DNA of 64,000 nt from an uncultured Veillonellaceae bacterium (lineage in GTDB: Bacteria > Bacillota > Negativicutes > Veillonellales > Megasphaeraceae), in the NCBI GenBank assembly GCA_900546795.1, contig UREG01000001.1, forward strand, positions 60,600 through 124,599, read 5' to 3'. Below are positions 53,868 to 62,770 of this stretch, in pieces. Under the pieces are notes generated by a model. It was not told the DNA's origin. It did no database searches and worked only from the letters and a program-made list of their open reading frames with translations. How positions within the stretch are numbered: position 1 is the stretch's first letter; every line of letters starts with the position of its first letter. The position numbers and the translations under genes are program-made.

Positions 53868-56245
53868 TTGGTTTCTCCTAACAGTTCTTTTGCTTTTTTG
53901 ACAGCTGCGATGCCGTCATGCGCATAGCCGTCGGCTCCGGCTGCATCGGCATAATCCTGCGTGACGACGGCTCCGCCGACCATGATTTTGATTTCCGGAA
54001 CAGCCTGACGAAGTTTTTGAATGGTTTCATCGACATAGGGCAGGGTAGTAGTCATGAGGGAACAAAGTCCGATCAGCTGGATATGATGGTTTTGCACTTC
54101 TTCCACGATCGTTTCCGGGCTGACATCTTTGCCCAGATCGAGGACGGAGAAACCGTTGTTTTCCCATAGGGCAGATACGATATTTTTGCCTAAGTCATGG
54201 ACATCGCCTTTTACGGTTGCGATCGCCAGTTTATGACGGGATTCGTTCAGTTCGGCCGGCAGCACTTCTTTGAGGTGCGAAAAGGCTTGCTGCATCGTTT
54301 CGGCTGCCAGCATGACCTGCGGAAGGTAGCATTTGCCTTTGCCGTAATCGTCGCCGATGGCGGTCATTGCCGCGCTTAATCCTTCTTTGGTAATAACAAT
54401 AGGAGAAATGCCTTGTGCCAGCGCCGTTTTTACCAGTTCGGTAACGGCTTCTTTTTCGCCGTGCAAAACGGCGGCGTAAATTGCTTTTACCGGATCGGTT
54501 TCCTGTGCAGGCGCAGAGGGCTGCGAAGCGGCCTCGTTCTGTGTGTTGGCGGCAATGTAAGCAGCTGCGTTTTCGTCATGTCCCAGGAGAAGTTTGGCAG
54601 CGGTAAACATGCGGGCGATCTCTTCATTCAGCGGATTGACGATCGGCGCATCGATCCCGCTTGCCAGCGCCATGGCTAAAAACGCGCTGTTGAGAAGCGG
54701 GCGGTTGGGCAAGCCAAAGGAAGCGTTGCTGAGTCCCATGACGGTAGGATAGCCAAATTCCTTGCGGTACAGCTGCAGGGTGCGGAGCGTTTCTTTGCCA
54801 TTGTCCTGTTGGGAAGCAACGGTAAGGACGAGCGGATCGAGCAGCAGGTCCCGTTCCTGCAGGCCGGCTTTTTTGGCAGCTTCTACAATGGTGCGGATCA
54901 CCGCAACCCGTTCTTCGGCGGTTGCCGGGATTCCGTCAGAGCCGATGGGAAGGCACAGAACGGCGGCGCCATACCGTTTGACCAGCGGCAATATCGTTTT
55001 TAGCTGGTCCGGATCGGCGTTGACCGAATTGACGAGGGCGCGCCCCGGATAGGCTTTCAGACCGGCTTCCAGCGCGGCGGCGTCCGTCGTATCGATTGCC
55101 AGCGGCACGCGGCAGATCATGGAGAGTTCGGTGATCGCTTTTTTCATGGCCGGCGCCTGATCGAGTCCGGGAACGCCCATATTTACATCAAGGATGGCAG
55201 CGCCGGCATCGATTTGCGCCAGCGCGTCCTGTTTCACTTGAATGAATTTCCCCGACTCGATATCGGCGCGGAGAATCTTGCGTCCGGTCGGATTGATGCG
55301 TTCGCCGATCATGACCGGAGGAAAGTCTTTGCCAAGGTATACCGTATCCGTTCGGGACGTTACGGCTGTAAAGGGCGTAATCGGCTGCCGGTCTGGCAAA
55401 GAGATGTTTTTAGACGATTCTTTCATGGCTTTGATATGAGCCGGCGAAGTACCGCAGCAGCCGCCGATATAGGAGGCGCCGGCAAGGATCATATCCGGCA
55501 CATGCGCGGCCATATCCTGCGGAGAAAGGGGGAATACGGTTTCCCCGTCCACCAGTTCGGGCATTCCCGCGTTGGCCTGAATGACGAGCGGTTTATCGGT
55601 AACCGCTGCCATCTGTTTGATGATAGGAAGGAGCTGCACCGGACCGAGAGAGCAGTTCACGCCGATCACATCGGCTCCCATCGCATCGAGCAAAATGGCA
55701 GCCGCTTCCGGCGTCGTGCCTGTGATGGTGCGCCCGTCTTCGTTAAAGGAAAATTGACAGATGACCGGCAGGGTGCAGGCATCTTTGGCGGCAAGAAGGG
55801 CAGCCCGCATTTCCTGTACATCGATGATCGTTTCGATAATCAGATAATCGGCGCCGCCTTTTGCCAGCGCGCTGGCAAGGGTGAAATAAGAATCATAGAT
55901 TTCTTCAAAAGAAGAATTTCCCAACGGCGCAATAAAATGGCCGGTAGGGCCCATATCTCCGGCAACGAGAATAGGACGGCCTGCGCCGATTCTCGCATTG
56001 GCTACGGCGGTGCAGCAGATTTCTTCCACCTTATCTTCCAGGCCGTAGGCTGCCAGCTTCAGCGGATTGGCGCCAAAGGTATTGGTGATTAGAATATCGC
56101 TGCCCGCTTCGGCATATTCGCGATGGATTTTCTGTACGATATCCGGGTGAGTCAGATTGAAGCTTTCCGGGCATACGCCGGTGGGAAGGCCGTATTTTTG
56201 CAGCATCGTTCCCATAGCACCGTCTAAAAATAACAATTTTTTCAT
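53864..56245 (-). CDS. metH: B12-dependent methionine synthase, without reactivation domain
   Basis: A 793-residue MetH core. The homocysteine-binding zinc domain (about 1-295) has GVNCSLGP and GASYIGGCCGTS, which supply the zinc cysteines. The methyl-THF domain (about 320-580) has MIGERINPTGRKIL. The cap and cobalamin domains (about 590-793) have the B12 motif GDVHDLGKN with the axial histidine. The SAM-binding reactivation domain is missing here but is encoded by the gene just upstream, as in other anaerobes with split MetH. AAAAAACC-type ribosome site; the start is ATG at 56245. Confidence 0.96.
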   Translation of the reverse strand: MKKLLFLDGAMGTMLQKYGLPTGVCPESFNLTHPDIVQKIHREYAEAGSDILITNTFGANPLKLAAYGLEDKVEEICCTAVANARIGAGRPILVAGDMGPTGHFIAPLGNSSFEEIYDSYFTLASALAKGGADYLIIETIIDVQEMRAALLAAKDACTLPVICQFSFNEDGRTITGTTPEAAAILLDAMGADVIGVNCSLGPVQLLPIIKQMAAVTDKPLVIQANAGMPELVDGETVFPLSPQDMAAHVPDMILAGASYIGGCCGTSPAHIKAMKESSKNISLPDRQPITPFTAVTSRTDTVYLGKDFPPVMIGERINPTGRKILRADIESGKFIQVKQDALAQIDAGAAILDVNMGVPGLDQAPAMKKAITELSMICRVPLAIDTTDAAALEAGLKAYPGRALVNSVNADPDQLKTILPLVKRYGAAVLCLPIGSDGIPATAEERVAVIRTIVEAAKKAGLQERDLLLDPLVLTVASQQDNGKETLRTLQLYRKEFGYPTVMGLSNASFGLPNRPLLNSAFLAMALASGIDAPIVNPLNEEIARMFTAAKLLLGHDENAAAYIAANTQNEAASQPSAPAQETDPVKAIYAAVLHGEKEAVTELVKTALAQGISPIVITKEGLSAAMTAIGDDYGKGKCYLPQVMLAAETMQQAFSHLKEVLPAELNESRHKLAIATVKGDVHDLGKNIVSALWENNGFSVLDLGKDVSPETIVEEVQNHHIQLIGLCSLMTTTLPYVDETIQKLRQAVPEIKIMVGGAVVTQDYADAAGADGYAHDGIAAVKKAKELLGETK

Positions 56246-56249
56246 GGGG

Positions 56250-56912
56250 TTATTCCTCCGCCCGGGACAGACAGTCGGTCTTGCTGCAGCTCATGCAGCC
56301 GCCGCCGGGGCCGTTGTCTTCCGGCATCAGTCCGATGACTGCCGTAATGGATTTGCGGGGCAGGAGCATACACGTTTCGCTGACCTGGATACCGATTTCT
56401 TCTCCCTTGCAGGCGCGCAGCAAAACAGGCTGCTGGACAAGCGGCCAGTCGCCGTATCCGGGGCTGAACCGCCAGGTGGTGGCATATCCCCGATTGGCGG
56501 CAAGGTTGTCGATGTAGTCGTTCATTTGATCGGCAATGCTTTCTACCGCTGCCGTTGCCGCCGCGTCCAGCAGCATACCCTGCGTATAATTTCCTGCTTT
56601 GAAATGGCTGTCGATGACAGATTCGATTTCACTGCCGATCGTAGCGGCCATCAGAACCACTGATGTGGAGTAGGCAAGATGAGAGGCGATTTCATCGCCG
56701 ACAATCACAAAGGGATATTCACAAAGAATGCGGCGGGTTGTGCGGTCATACGCGCCCTGCTGAAAAATTCCCTGCGGTTTGCATAACGCCTGCGCTTCCC
56801 GGCAGGCTGCAATTATTTTTTCCTCCGGAAAGTCGGTCAGGCCTTTCATACCGGCATACCGTTTGGTTTCTTCGATGCTGATGTCTTGTAACGTTCCATT
56901 ATAGATTGGCAA
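56250..56912 (-). CDS. Stand-alone methionine synthase reactivation-domain protein
   Basis: A 220-residue protein matching the SAM-binding activation domain of MetH, shown by TTWRFSPGYGDWPLVQQPVLL and a C-terminal cysteine group (GGGCMSCSKTDC). It would remethylate oxidised cobalamin on the MetH protein encoded 4 bp downstream. I prefer the TTG at 56912, which has GGAGGGGG at a good distance. The first in-frame TTG at 56945 would place the start inside a parS site and has no ribosome site. The start is uncertain. Confidence 0.88.
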   Translation of the reverse strand: MPIYNGTLQDISIEETKRYAGMKGLTDFPEEKIIAACREAQALCKPQGIFQQGAYDRTTRRILCEYPFVIVGDEIASHLAYSTSVVLMAATIGSEIESVIDSHFKAGNYTQGMLLDAAATAAVESIADQMNDYIDNLAANRGYATTWRFSPGYGDWPLVQQPVLLRACKGEEIGIQVSETCMLLPRKSITAVIGLMPEDNGPGGGCMSCSKTDCLSRAEE

Positions 56913-56928
56913 TACTATTCCCCCTCCA

Positions 56929-56944
56929 TGCTTCACGTGAAGCA
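56929..56944. promoter_or_regulatory. parS site 1
   Basis: Perfect 16-bp palindrome TGCTTCACGTGAAGCA. It matches the bacterial parS consensus TGTTTCACGTGAAACA except for a symmetric pair change. It lies between the metH operon and parA. Confidence 0.92.
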
Positions 56945-57106
56945 AAAATAGATTTGCTTTTTTTTATAAAAGCGTTTCTTCTTATTGTATCATATGTATT
57001 ATACAGAATATAGGCGAAAAAATAGAAAAAAGAAAGGAGAAACGCGCGGTTTTTGTGATATACTATGATATACTAATACTATGAGATTTTTAGCGAGGTG
57101 AAATCA

Positions 57107-57868
57107 GTGGGAAAAATAATAGCGATAACCAATCAGAAAGGCGGCGTAGGCAAAACGACGACAGCGGTCAATATCAGCGCGTGCGCGGCTGCAAGCGGCA
57201 AAAAAGTGCTGCTTGTCGATATGGATCCGCAGGGAAATGCGTCGAGTGGGATTGGAATAGATAAAGAGAACCTGCCGCAGTGTATCTATGATTGCCTGAT
57301 TGACGATAAAGATCCGGCTGACGTAATCCAGCGGACGGCATATAAAAAGCTAGAGGTTTTGCCCGCTACGATGCAGCTTGCAGGGGCTTCGGTGGAGCTG
57401 GTTAATATGGAGAGGAGAGAATATCGGCTGCAGAAGGTGCTGGAATTGGTACGGGAAAAATACGACTTTATCTTTATTGACTGTCCGCCATCCCTGGGGC
57501 TGCTGACGCTGAACGGCCTGTTGGCTGCGGATTCGGTGATCATTCCGGTGCAGTGTGAATTTTATGCGCTGGAAGGATTGTCGCAGCTGATAAAAACGAT
57601 CGAATCCGTTCGGAGCAGCTTGAAACCGCAGCTGTCGATTGCCGGCGTTGTGCTCACCATGTATGACGGGCGGACGAATTTATCGATTCAGGTAGCTGAT
57701 GAAGTAAAAAAGTTCTTCGGTTCTAAAGTGTACCGTACGATTATTCCGCGGAGCGTGCGGCTCAGCGAAGCGCCGAGCTACGGGGAACCGATTATCGTAT
57801 ATGATCCGAAATCAAAAAGCGCGGAAGCGTATACAAAACTGACGAAGGAGGTCATTCGCAATGCCTAG
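57107..57868 (+). CDS. parA: Chromosome-partition ATPase ParA (Soj)
   Basis: A 253-residue Walker-type ATPase that with ParB separates newly copied origins and, in Firmicutes, also acts on DnaA. The deviant Walker A is KGGVGKTT (about 11-18), followed by VLLVDMDPQGN and FIFIDCPPSLGLLTLNGLLAAD. I chose GTG at 57107 with AGGTGA upstream; GTG at 57098 is also in frame but sits in that ribosome site. parB overlaps by 8 bp. Confidence 0.96.
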   Translation: MGKIIAITNQKGGVGKTTTAVNISACAAASGKKVLLVDMDPQGNASSGIGIDKENLPQCIYDCLIDDKDPADVIQRTAYKKLEVLPATMQLAGASVELVNMERREYRLQKVLELVREKYDFIFIDCPPSLGLLTLNGLLAADSVIIPVQCEFYALEGLSQLIKTIESVRSSLKPQLSIAGVVLTMYDGRTNLSIQVADEVKKFFGSKVYRTIIPRSVRLSEAPSYGEPIIVYDPKSKSAEAYTKLTKEVIRNA

Positions 57869-58826
57869 AAAATCAGGATTGGGTAGTTCCAGTCATCGGA
57901 GCAAAGGCTTGGGCCGGGGGCTGGAAGCGCTGGGATTGGACGGAGCCCTGGGCGGAGAAATGAAAGAAGGAAAAGGAATAACAGAAGTCGAAACCGGGCG
58001 TATTTCTCCCAATCCGCATCAGCCGCGGCGCACTTTTGCGGAAGATGCTCTGACGACTTTGGCGGAATCGATCCGGCAATATGGCATTGTACAGCCGCTG
58101 GTTGTACGAAAGAAAGAGGACGGTTATGAATTGATCGCCGGAGAGCGGCGGCTTCGGGCGGCAAAACTGGCGGGGCTGCATACCGTTCCGGTTATCGTGA
58201 AAGAATATACCCAGAACCTAGCCAGTGAAATTGCGCTGGTAGAAAATTTGCAGCGGGAAGATCTTGATGCGATCGAAGAAGCGATTGCATATAAACGGCT
58301 GATGAATGAATTTTCCTTAACACAGGAAGAAGTGGCTCATAAAGTTGGCCGCAGCCGTTCCCATGTAGGCAATACGATGCGGCTGCTGCAGCTGGCGCCG
58401 GCTATTCAGGACGATATTATTGCAGGCGAGCTTTCACCGGGCCAGGCGCGGCCGTTGATTGCGATCAGTGATCCCGAGCGGCAGGTGGAGCTGGCTGCTT
58501 ATATAAAGGAAGAAGAGCTTTCCGTGCGGGACGTAGAAACGCTGGTGCGAAAGATGCAGGCCAAATGGGAAAAAGAAAAAAAAGTTACGACAGTAGAAGT
58601 ACTGTACCAGCGGGAAGTCCGGGAGATCGTGGTGGCAGATATCGAAGATCGGCTGAAACAGCGGCTCGGCGCAAAGGTATCAATCAAGATGAACGATGCA
58701 GGCAGCAAAGGGAAAATCGAGATTCCATTTACTTCGGCAGAAGAGTTTGAGCGGATACTGGCTTTGATAGAAGAAGAACCGGAGGCGCAGGAGCCAACGC
58801 CTGTGATACAGAAATTTACTATTTGA
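57861..58826 (+). CDS. parB: Chromosome-partition protein ParB
   Basis: A 321-residue ParB, a CTP-dependent DNA clamp that loads at parS. Motifs: ISPNPHQPRRTF (box I), YELIAGERRLRAAKLAGL (box II, CTP site), the helix-turn-helix LTQEEVAHKVGRSRSHVGNTMRLL and a C-terminal dimerisation domain (about 255-321). AAGGAGGT precedes the ATG. The last about 60 codons, together with a parS site 5 bp past the stop, are repeated twice downstream (58,862-59,296). It could be called Noc in species with two paralogues, but the pairing with ParA makes ParB more likely. Confidence 0.96.
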   Translation: MPRKSGLGSSSHRSKGLGRGLEALGLDGALGGEMKEGKGITEVETGRISPNPHQPRRTFAEDALTTLAESIRQYGIVQPLVVRKKEDGYELIAGERRLRAAKLAGLHTVPVIVKEYTQNLASEIALVENLQREDLDAIEEAIAYKRLMNEFSLTQEEVAHKVGRSRSHVGNTMRLLQLAPAIQDDIIAGELSPGQARPLIAISDPERQVELAAYIKEEELSVRDVETLVRKMQAKWEKEKKVTTVEVLYQREVREIVVADIEDRLKQRLGAKVSIKMNDAGSKGKIEIPFTSAEEFERILALIEEEPEAQEPTPVIQKFTI

Positions 58827-58831
58827 TGGAA

Positions 58832-58847
58832 TGCTTCACGTGAAGCA
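58832..58847. promoter_or_regulatory. parS site 2
   Basis: TGCTTCACGTGAAGCA, 5 bp past the parB stop codon, at the end of repeat unit 1. Confidence 0.93.
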
Positions 58848-58856
58848 TAGAGAAAA

Positions 58857-59105
58857 TTGCAGCGGCAGATTGAGGAGCGATTGAAACAGCGGCTTGGCGC
58901 ATCAATCAAGATGAACGATGCAGGCAGCAAAGGAAAAATCGAGATTCCGTTCACTTTAGCAGAAGAGTTTGAACGGATACTGGCTTTGATAGAGGAAGAA
59001 CCGGAGGCGCAGGAGCCAATGTCTGTGACACAGAAGGTTACCATATATGGAATGCTTCACGTGAAGCATAAAGAAAATTGCAGCGGCAGATCGAGGAGCG
59101 ATTGA
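58857..59105 (+). pseudogene. Duplicated ParB C-terminal domain fragment (unit 2)
   Basis: A frame opening at TTG 58857 encodes 82 residues, starting MQRQIEERLKQRLGA, that match the last part of ParB up to the parS site and then read on into unit 3. No ribosome site is seen (AGAAAA upstream). If translated, it would be an isolated dimerisation domain. I treat it as a fragment. Confidence 0.65.
59053..59068. promoter_or_regulatory. parS site 3
   Basis: TGCTTCACGTGAAGCA at the end of repeat unit 2, exactly 221 bp after site 2. Confidence 0.93.
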
Positions 59106-59293
59106 AACAGCGGCTCGGCGCATCGATCAAGATGAACGATGCAGGCAGCAAAGGAAAAATCGAGATTCCATTTACATCGGCAGAAGAGTTTGAACGGATA
59201 CTGGCTTTGATAGAGGAAGAACCGGAAGTACAGAATCCAACGTCTGTGATGCAGAAGGTTACTATGTATGGAATGCTTCACGTGAAGCATTAG
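59078..59293 (+). pseudogene. Duplicated ParB C-terminal domain fragment (unit 3)
   Basis: A TTG-started 71-codon frame, in a different frame from parB, again encoding the ParB end and closing just past parS site 4 (GMLHVKH, stop). No ribosome site. It differs from unit 2 at a few residues, for example EVQNPTSVM for EAQEPMSVT. Confidence 0.65.
59274..59289. promoter_or_regulatory. parS site 4
   Basis: TGCTTCACGTGAAGCA at the end of repeat unit 3, 221 bp after site 3 and 17 bp before the hydF start codon. Confidence 0.93.
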
Positions 59294-59306
59294 AGAAAGG
59301 AGCGTT

Positions 59307-60527
59307 ATGAGTTCATTACAAGAAACTCCAAAAGGAGAACGAATACATATAGCCTTTTTTGGCAGGAGAAATGCGGGCAAGTCTACGCTTATCAACGCAT
59401 TGACACGGCAGTCTATTGCGCTCGTATCGGCAGTGCCGGGGACCACGACGGATCCGGTATTTAAAGCGATGGAAATCGTTCCGTTGGGTCCGGTGATGAT
59501 CGTAGATACTGCCGGCATCGACGATGAAGGCGAATTGGGCATGATGCGGGTAGAAAAGACAAAAAAGATTTTTGCGCAGACGGATATTGCCTGTCTGGTT
59601 GTCAATACGAGGCTGGGAATATCGGCGTATGAGATCGAGCTGGAAAAAGAGCTGGCACAGCGAAACGTGCCCACGGTGATTGTCCTCCATCAAATAGAGG
59701 CAGATGCGATGGAGGAACTGGAACGGGAAGCAAAGGAAAAATGGCCGGCGGTTCCTATAGTGACGGTAAACGGAAAAGCACAGACCGGCATGGAAGCGCT
59801 GATGACGGCGCTGGCGCAATGTAAGCCGCAGGCGGCAGAAGAAGAGATTTCTATCCTGGACGGTGTCGTGGAAGCCGGGGATACGGTATTGCTCATCACG
59901 CCGATTGACGGTTCGGCTCCCAAGGGGCGAATGATTTTGCCGCAGGTGCAGGTAATTCGTGCTGTAATGGATAAAAACGCGCATTGCATTGTTGCGCAGC
60001 CGGAAGAGATACCCAACGTATTGCGCCAGTTAAAAAGACTGCCGCATATTACGATCACAGACAGCCAGGCGTTTGGCCAGGTGAATGCGCTGCTTCCCGC
60101 TTCGTGTCCGCTGACGTCCTTTTCCATCCTGATGGCCCGGTATAAAGGGGATTTAAAAGAATTGGCAGCCGGCGCGGCGGCGCTTCGCACTTTGCAGCCG
60201 GGAGACAAGGTGCTGATTGCTGAAGGGTGTACGCATCGGCGGCAGTGTGAAGATATAGGCACGGTCAAAATACCCAACTGGCTGAGAAAAAATGGTTTTG
60301 ACGTACAGTTCACCTGGACATCGGGAACAGAATATCCGGAAGATTTGTCGTCGTACAAACTGATCATTCACTGCGGCGGCTGTATGCTGCATCGGCGAGA
60401 AATGCTGCGCCGGCTGGAAGAAGCAAGGCTCCACCATATTCCGATTGTGAATTATGGCGTGCTGATAGCCAAGCTGCACGGAATTTTGGATCGGGCGCTG
60501 TCGCCTTTTCTTGATGAGTTAAAATAG
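59307..60527 (+). CDS. hydF: [FeFe]-hydrogenase H-cluster maturation GTPase HydF
   Basis: A 406-residue HydF, the scaffold on which HydE and HydG build the di-iron part of the H-cluster. The N-terminal G domain has GRRNAGKS (19-26), PGTTTDPV and DTAGIDD. The C-terminal cluster-binding domain shows the C-x-H motif in EGCTHRRQCEDIG and the HCGGC motif, the pattern that binds the 4Fe-4S cluster. It follows the parS array with AAAGGAG. hydE, hydG and the hydrogenase genes are not in the window. A terminator ends the unit. Confidence 0.96.
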   Translation: MSSLQETPKGERIHIAFFGRRNAGKSTLINALTRQSIALVSAVPGTTTDPVFKAMEIVPLGPVMIVDTAGIDDEGELGMMRVEKTKKIFAQTDIACLVVNTRLGISAYEIELEKELAQRNVPTVIVLHQIEADAMEELEREAKEKWPAVPIVTVNGKAQTGMEALMTALAQCKPQAAEEEISILDGVVEAGDTVLLITPIDGSAPKGRMILPQVQVIRAVMDKNAHCIVAQPEEIPNVLRQLKRLPHITITDSQAFGQVNALLPASCPLTSFSILMARYKGDLKELAAGAAALRTLQPGDKVLIAEGCTHRRQCEDIGTVKIPNWLRKNGFDVQFTWTSGTEYPEDLSSYKLIIHCGGCMLHRREMLRRLEEARLHHIPIVNYGVLIAKLHGILDRALSPFLDELK

Positions 60528-60540
60528 AATATGTAGAAAT

Positions 60541-60593
60541 AAAACGTCCCTCACGGGTTTGCCTGAAAAGGCGCGCCGGCGAGGGACGTTTTT
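60541..60593 (+). terminator. Terminator after hydF
   Basis: Stem AAAACGTCCCTC / GAGGGACGTTTTT with a 28-base GC-rich loop that can pair internally. The space from here to 60,821 shows no gene. Confidence 0.85.
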
Positions 60594-60821
60594 GTCTGCG
60601 ATGGCAGCGTGCAGCAAAGAGAAAAAAGTGCAATAGAAATGAGTTGTTTGGGAAAGAAGCAGAAACCGCAGCAGGCAAATGGAGTAGCATCTGGAAGTAT
60701 AAAAAGAAAATATTTGGCTGCGGGGCATGAGAAATAAAACGGATTTCCGAGGAGGATTTTAGTTAGGATACTGCTGGAACTGGCTGCACGATTGGCCTAT
60801 TTAACAAGGGCAGCAGTTACG

Positions 60822-62321
60822 TTATATGATGGAAGCGTTTTTTTCGGCTGCGGGTAAATCCAATGAAAATACAGTGTGCCCCATAGCCGGCGAAATAGAA
60901 AGCGGCGGAATGGGAACGGCTTCCGATACCGCGTCAAACCGCATCATGTGAGGAGCGGCAAGGTCATATACCGGCCAATCCGGCAAGAGAGCCGACGCAG
61001 GAACGCCGGATCGGATAAATGAAAGGAACGATTCTTTCATGGCGCGTCCTAAGCGGTCATGTTCCGGCGACGTATCCATATCGGTAATAACCATGGGCAT
61101 ATCCATCAGGAATTGGCTTTCGGAAGCATGGCAGGCTTTTAACGACTGCCGATCCCAATCCAGACGGTAGACATATGCGGCCTGGTTGGCAGCTGCCAGC
61201 GCTCGGGCAAGTTGGATCGTGCCGGCACGGTAGATATATTCCGTCATAAAATGGACGAACGCATCATGAAAAGAACGGTCTTTTAAAGGCGCGATCCGCG
61301 CTTGGTAATCAGCCAGCACTGCCGGGGCAAAGTTTCCAAATAGACGGAAGGCCGACTCTTGCGTCAAGTCCGTAAATTCATAGACCTTACAATACAGTTC
61401 GATTTCATCACGATTGGTTCCCAGCAAGGTGGGAACGGGATTTCCGGAAAAATCGGCAATCGATGCCAAAGGATCTTGGTTCGTAAAAACATAATCATCG
61501 CATACAGGGCCTACTATATGCAGGTTAAGTCCGTAAAAGATATCTTTTTGATATTCGATAATTTCTTTCCAAGGAAGTGTTAATAGACTTTCCGAACGAA
61601 TGGAACGGGCAGAAAGACGTTCGAAAAAAGAAGCGGATACAGCTGCCGCCGTCTGACGGTCCCGCAGCGTTTGGGCAGCGCCGGAACAGCAGATCGCTTT
61701 GGAAAACAATCCTTTGACAAGCGGCGAGGTTTGCAGAGAGGCGGCGAGCTTTGCCCCTGCGGACTGGCCCATGACAGTGATATTTTCCGGATCGCCGCCA
61801 AAGGCTTCTATATTTTTACGAACAAACCGCAGTGCCGCAAGAACATCTAAGATGCCGTTATTTCCGGACGATCGATATTCCTCCCCAAAAACAGAACTGA
61901 CGTCCAGAAATCCCAACACGCCGAGCCGGTAGTTTATGCTGACGACGACGATGCCTTGTTTCGCAAATACGATGGGATCTAAGCCAACGGAAGCCGAGCC
62001 TTTTTGAAATGCGCCGCCGTGTATCCAGAATAGAACCGGCCGTTTTTTTCCATCACAGCCCGGCGTGGTGATATTCAAATACAAGCAGTCTTCAGAAATG
62101 CGCTCGCCCTCCTGCAAAAGAGCCAGACCCTTTACGGCAAACTGCGGCGCCGCAGGGCCATAGCTGCGGCAGGATCGGACGTTCGTCCACGGCGCAGGCG
62201 GCTGAGGCGGACGAAACCGCAGTGCGCCTACCGGCGGCGCCGCGTAGGGAATCCCTAAAAACTGATAAACGCCGACTTGGCATATGCCTTCGACCGGGCC
62301 GTAACTTGTTGCTGCTTTCAT
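60822..62321 (-). CDS. Type-B carboxylesterase
   Basis: A 499-residue alpha/beta-hydrolase of the carboxylesterase-B family (as PnbA). The nucleophile is Ser187 in GDPENITVMGQSAGA, the oxyanion hole is at IHGGAFQKGS (100-109), and SEDCLYLNI is a family signature. The remaining catalytic acid and His are expected in the second half; the segments GTNRDEIELY and CHASESQF are the likely regions. There is no signal peptide, so it acts in the cytoplasm. It is a single gene with no close partner; the substrate is unknown. Confidence 0.92.
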   Translation of the reverse strand: MKAATSYGPVEGICQVGVYQFLGIPYAAPPVGALRFRPPQPPAPWTNVRSCRSYGPAAPQFAVKGLALLQEGERISEDCLYLNITTPGCDGKKRPVLFWIHGGAFQKGSASVGLDPIVFAKQGIVVVSINYRLGVLGFLDVSSVFGEEYRSSGNNGILDVLAALRFVRKNIEAFGGDPENITVMGQSAGAKLAASLQTSPLVKGLFSKAICCSGAAQTLRDRQTAAAVSASFFERLSARSIRSESLLTLPWKEIIEYQKDIFYGLNLHIVGPVCDDYVFTNQDPLASIADFSGNPVPTLLGTNRDEIELYCKVYEFTDLTQESAFRLFGNFAPAVLADYQARIAPLKDRSFHDAFVHFMTEYIYRAGTIQLARALAAANQAAYVYRLDWDRQSLKACHASESQFLMDMPMVITDMDTSPEHDRLGRAMKESFLSFIRSGVPASALLPDWPVYDLAAPHMMRFDAVSEAVPIPPLSISPAMGHTVFSLDLPAAEKNASII

Positions 62322-62770
62322 CTGTCATACCCCCTTTATTATGGTTTTAGTATAGCAGAAAACAGCAGCGCATAAAAAGCATTTCCAGCAGGTCTGCGCC
62401 TTGCTGTGGCAGCTGTTGGAAGAACGGTTTCTTATGGATAGGAACGAATGCATGTCCGGCAGGAATGAAAAAACGGTCATCATGAGAAGACTCGGCTGCG
62501 GGAACGGCGAAAAATGAACGGGCTATGGAGAAGGGGCAGCTGCCGCATGCCAATACAGGGGGGATATAAAAGAAAAAAAATATTATAGTATATAATAGAG
62601 AAACAAGCTGGCAGGCTGTAACGAAAATGTAATATAGATGCGGTATACTGGGAAACAAGAAGGCCGGAAATTTTTTTCCGGGAAAGTCTCCCATACGGCG
62701 GGAATGCATAGTATAGCGCCGGCCGGATATGATATAATAGGACTATTGCAAAGGAATGGGAGGTACCAAC
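62322..62770. other. Divergent intergenic region, no gene seen
   Basis: About 450 bp between the esterase and the DUF4446 gene. TATAAT-like elements occur near 62,591 and at 62,733-62,738; the latter is a likely -10 for the DUF4446 gene, but its -35 is weak. A 120-codon minus-strand frame here has no ribosome site. Confidence 0.55.

Larger units (their letters stand above)
58632..59296 (+). repeat. Three tandem units of parB 3' end plus parS
   Basis: Unit 1 is the genuine parB end (58,632-58,861, 230 bp). Unit 2 starts at 58,862 and unit 3 at 59,083, a step of 221 bp. Each unit ends with an identical 16-bp parS palindrome. Units 2 and 3 lack the parB stop codon and have a 6-bp deletion (AAGGTA) relative to unit 1, so they are closer to each other than to unit 1. 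Within the repeated part they still encode the ParB dimerisation domain (about 60 codons) with few changes. Unit 2 is in the parB frame, behind two stops. Confidence 0.93.

Noticed and set aside
56946..57106. SAM or cobalamin riboswitch ahead of the metH operon
   Set aside because: The leader is too short, and none of the conserved core sequences or stems is visible.
58632..59296. Possible CRISPR array
   Set aside because: The repeats are 221 bp long, only three in number, directly adjacent without spacers, and derive from parB.
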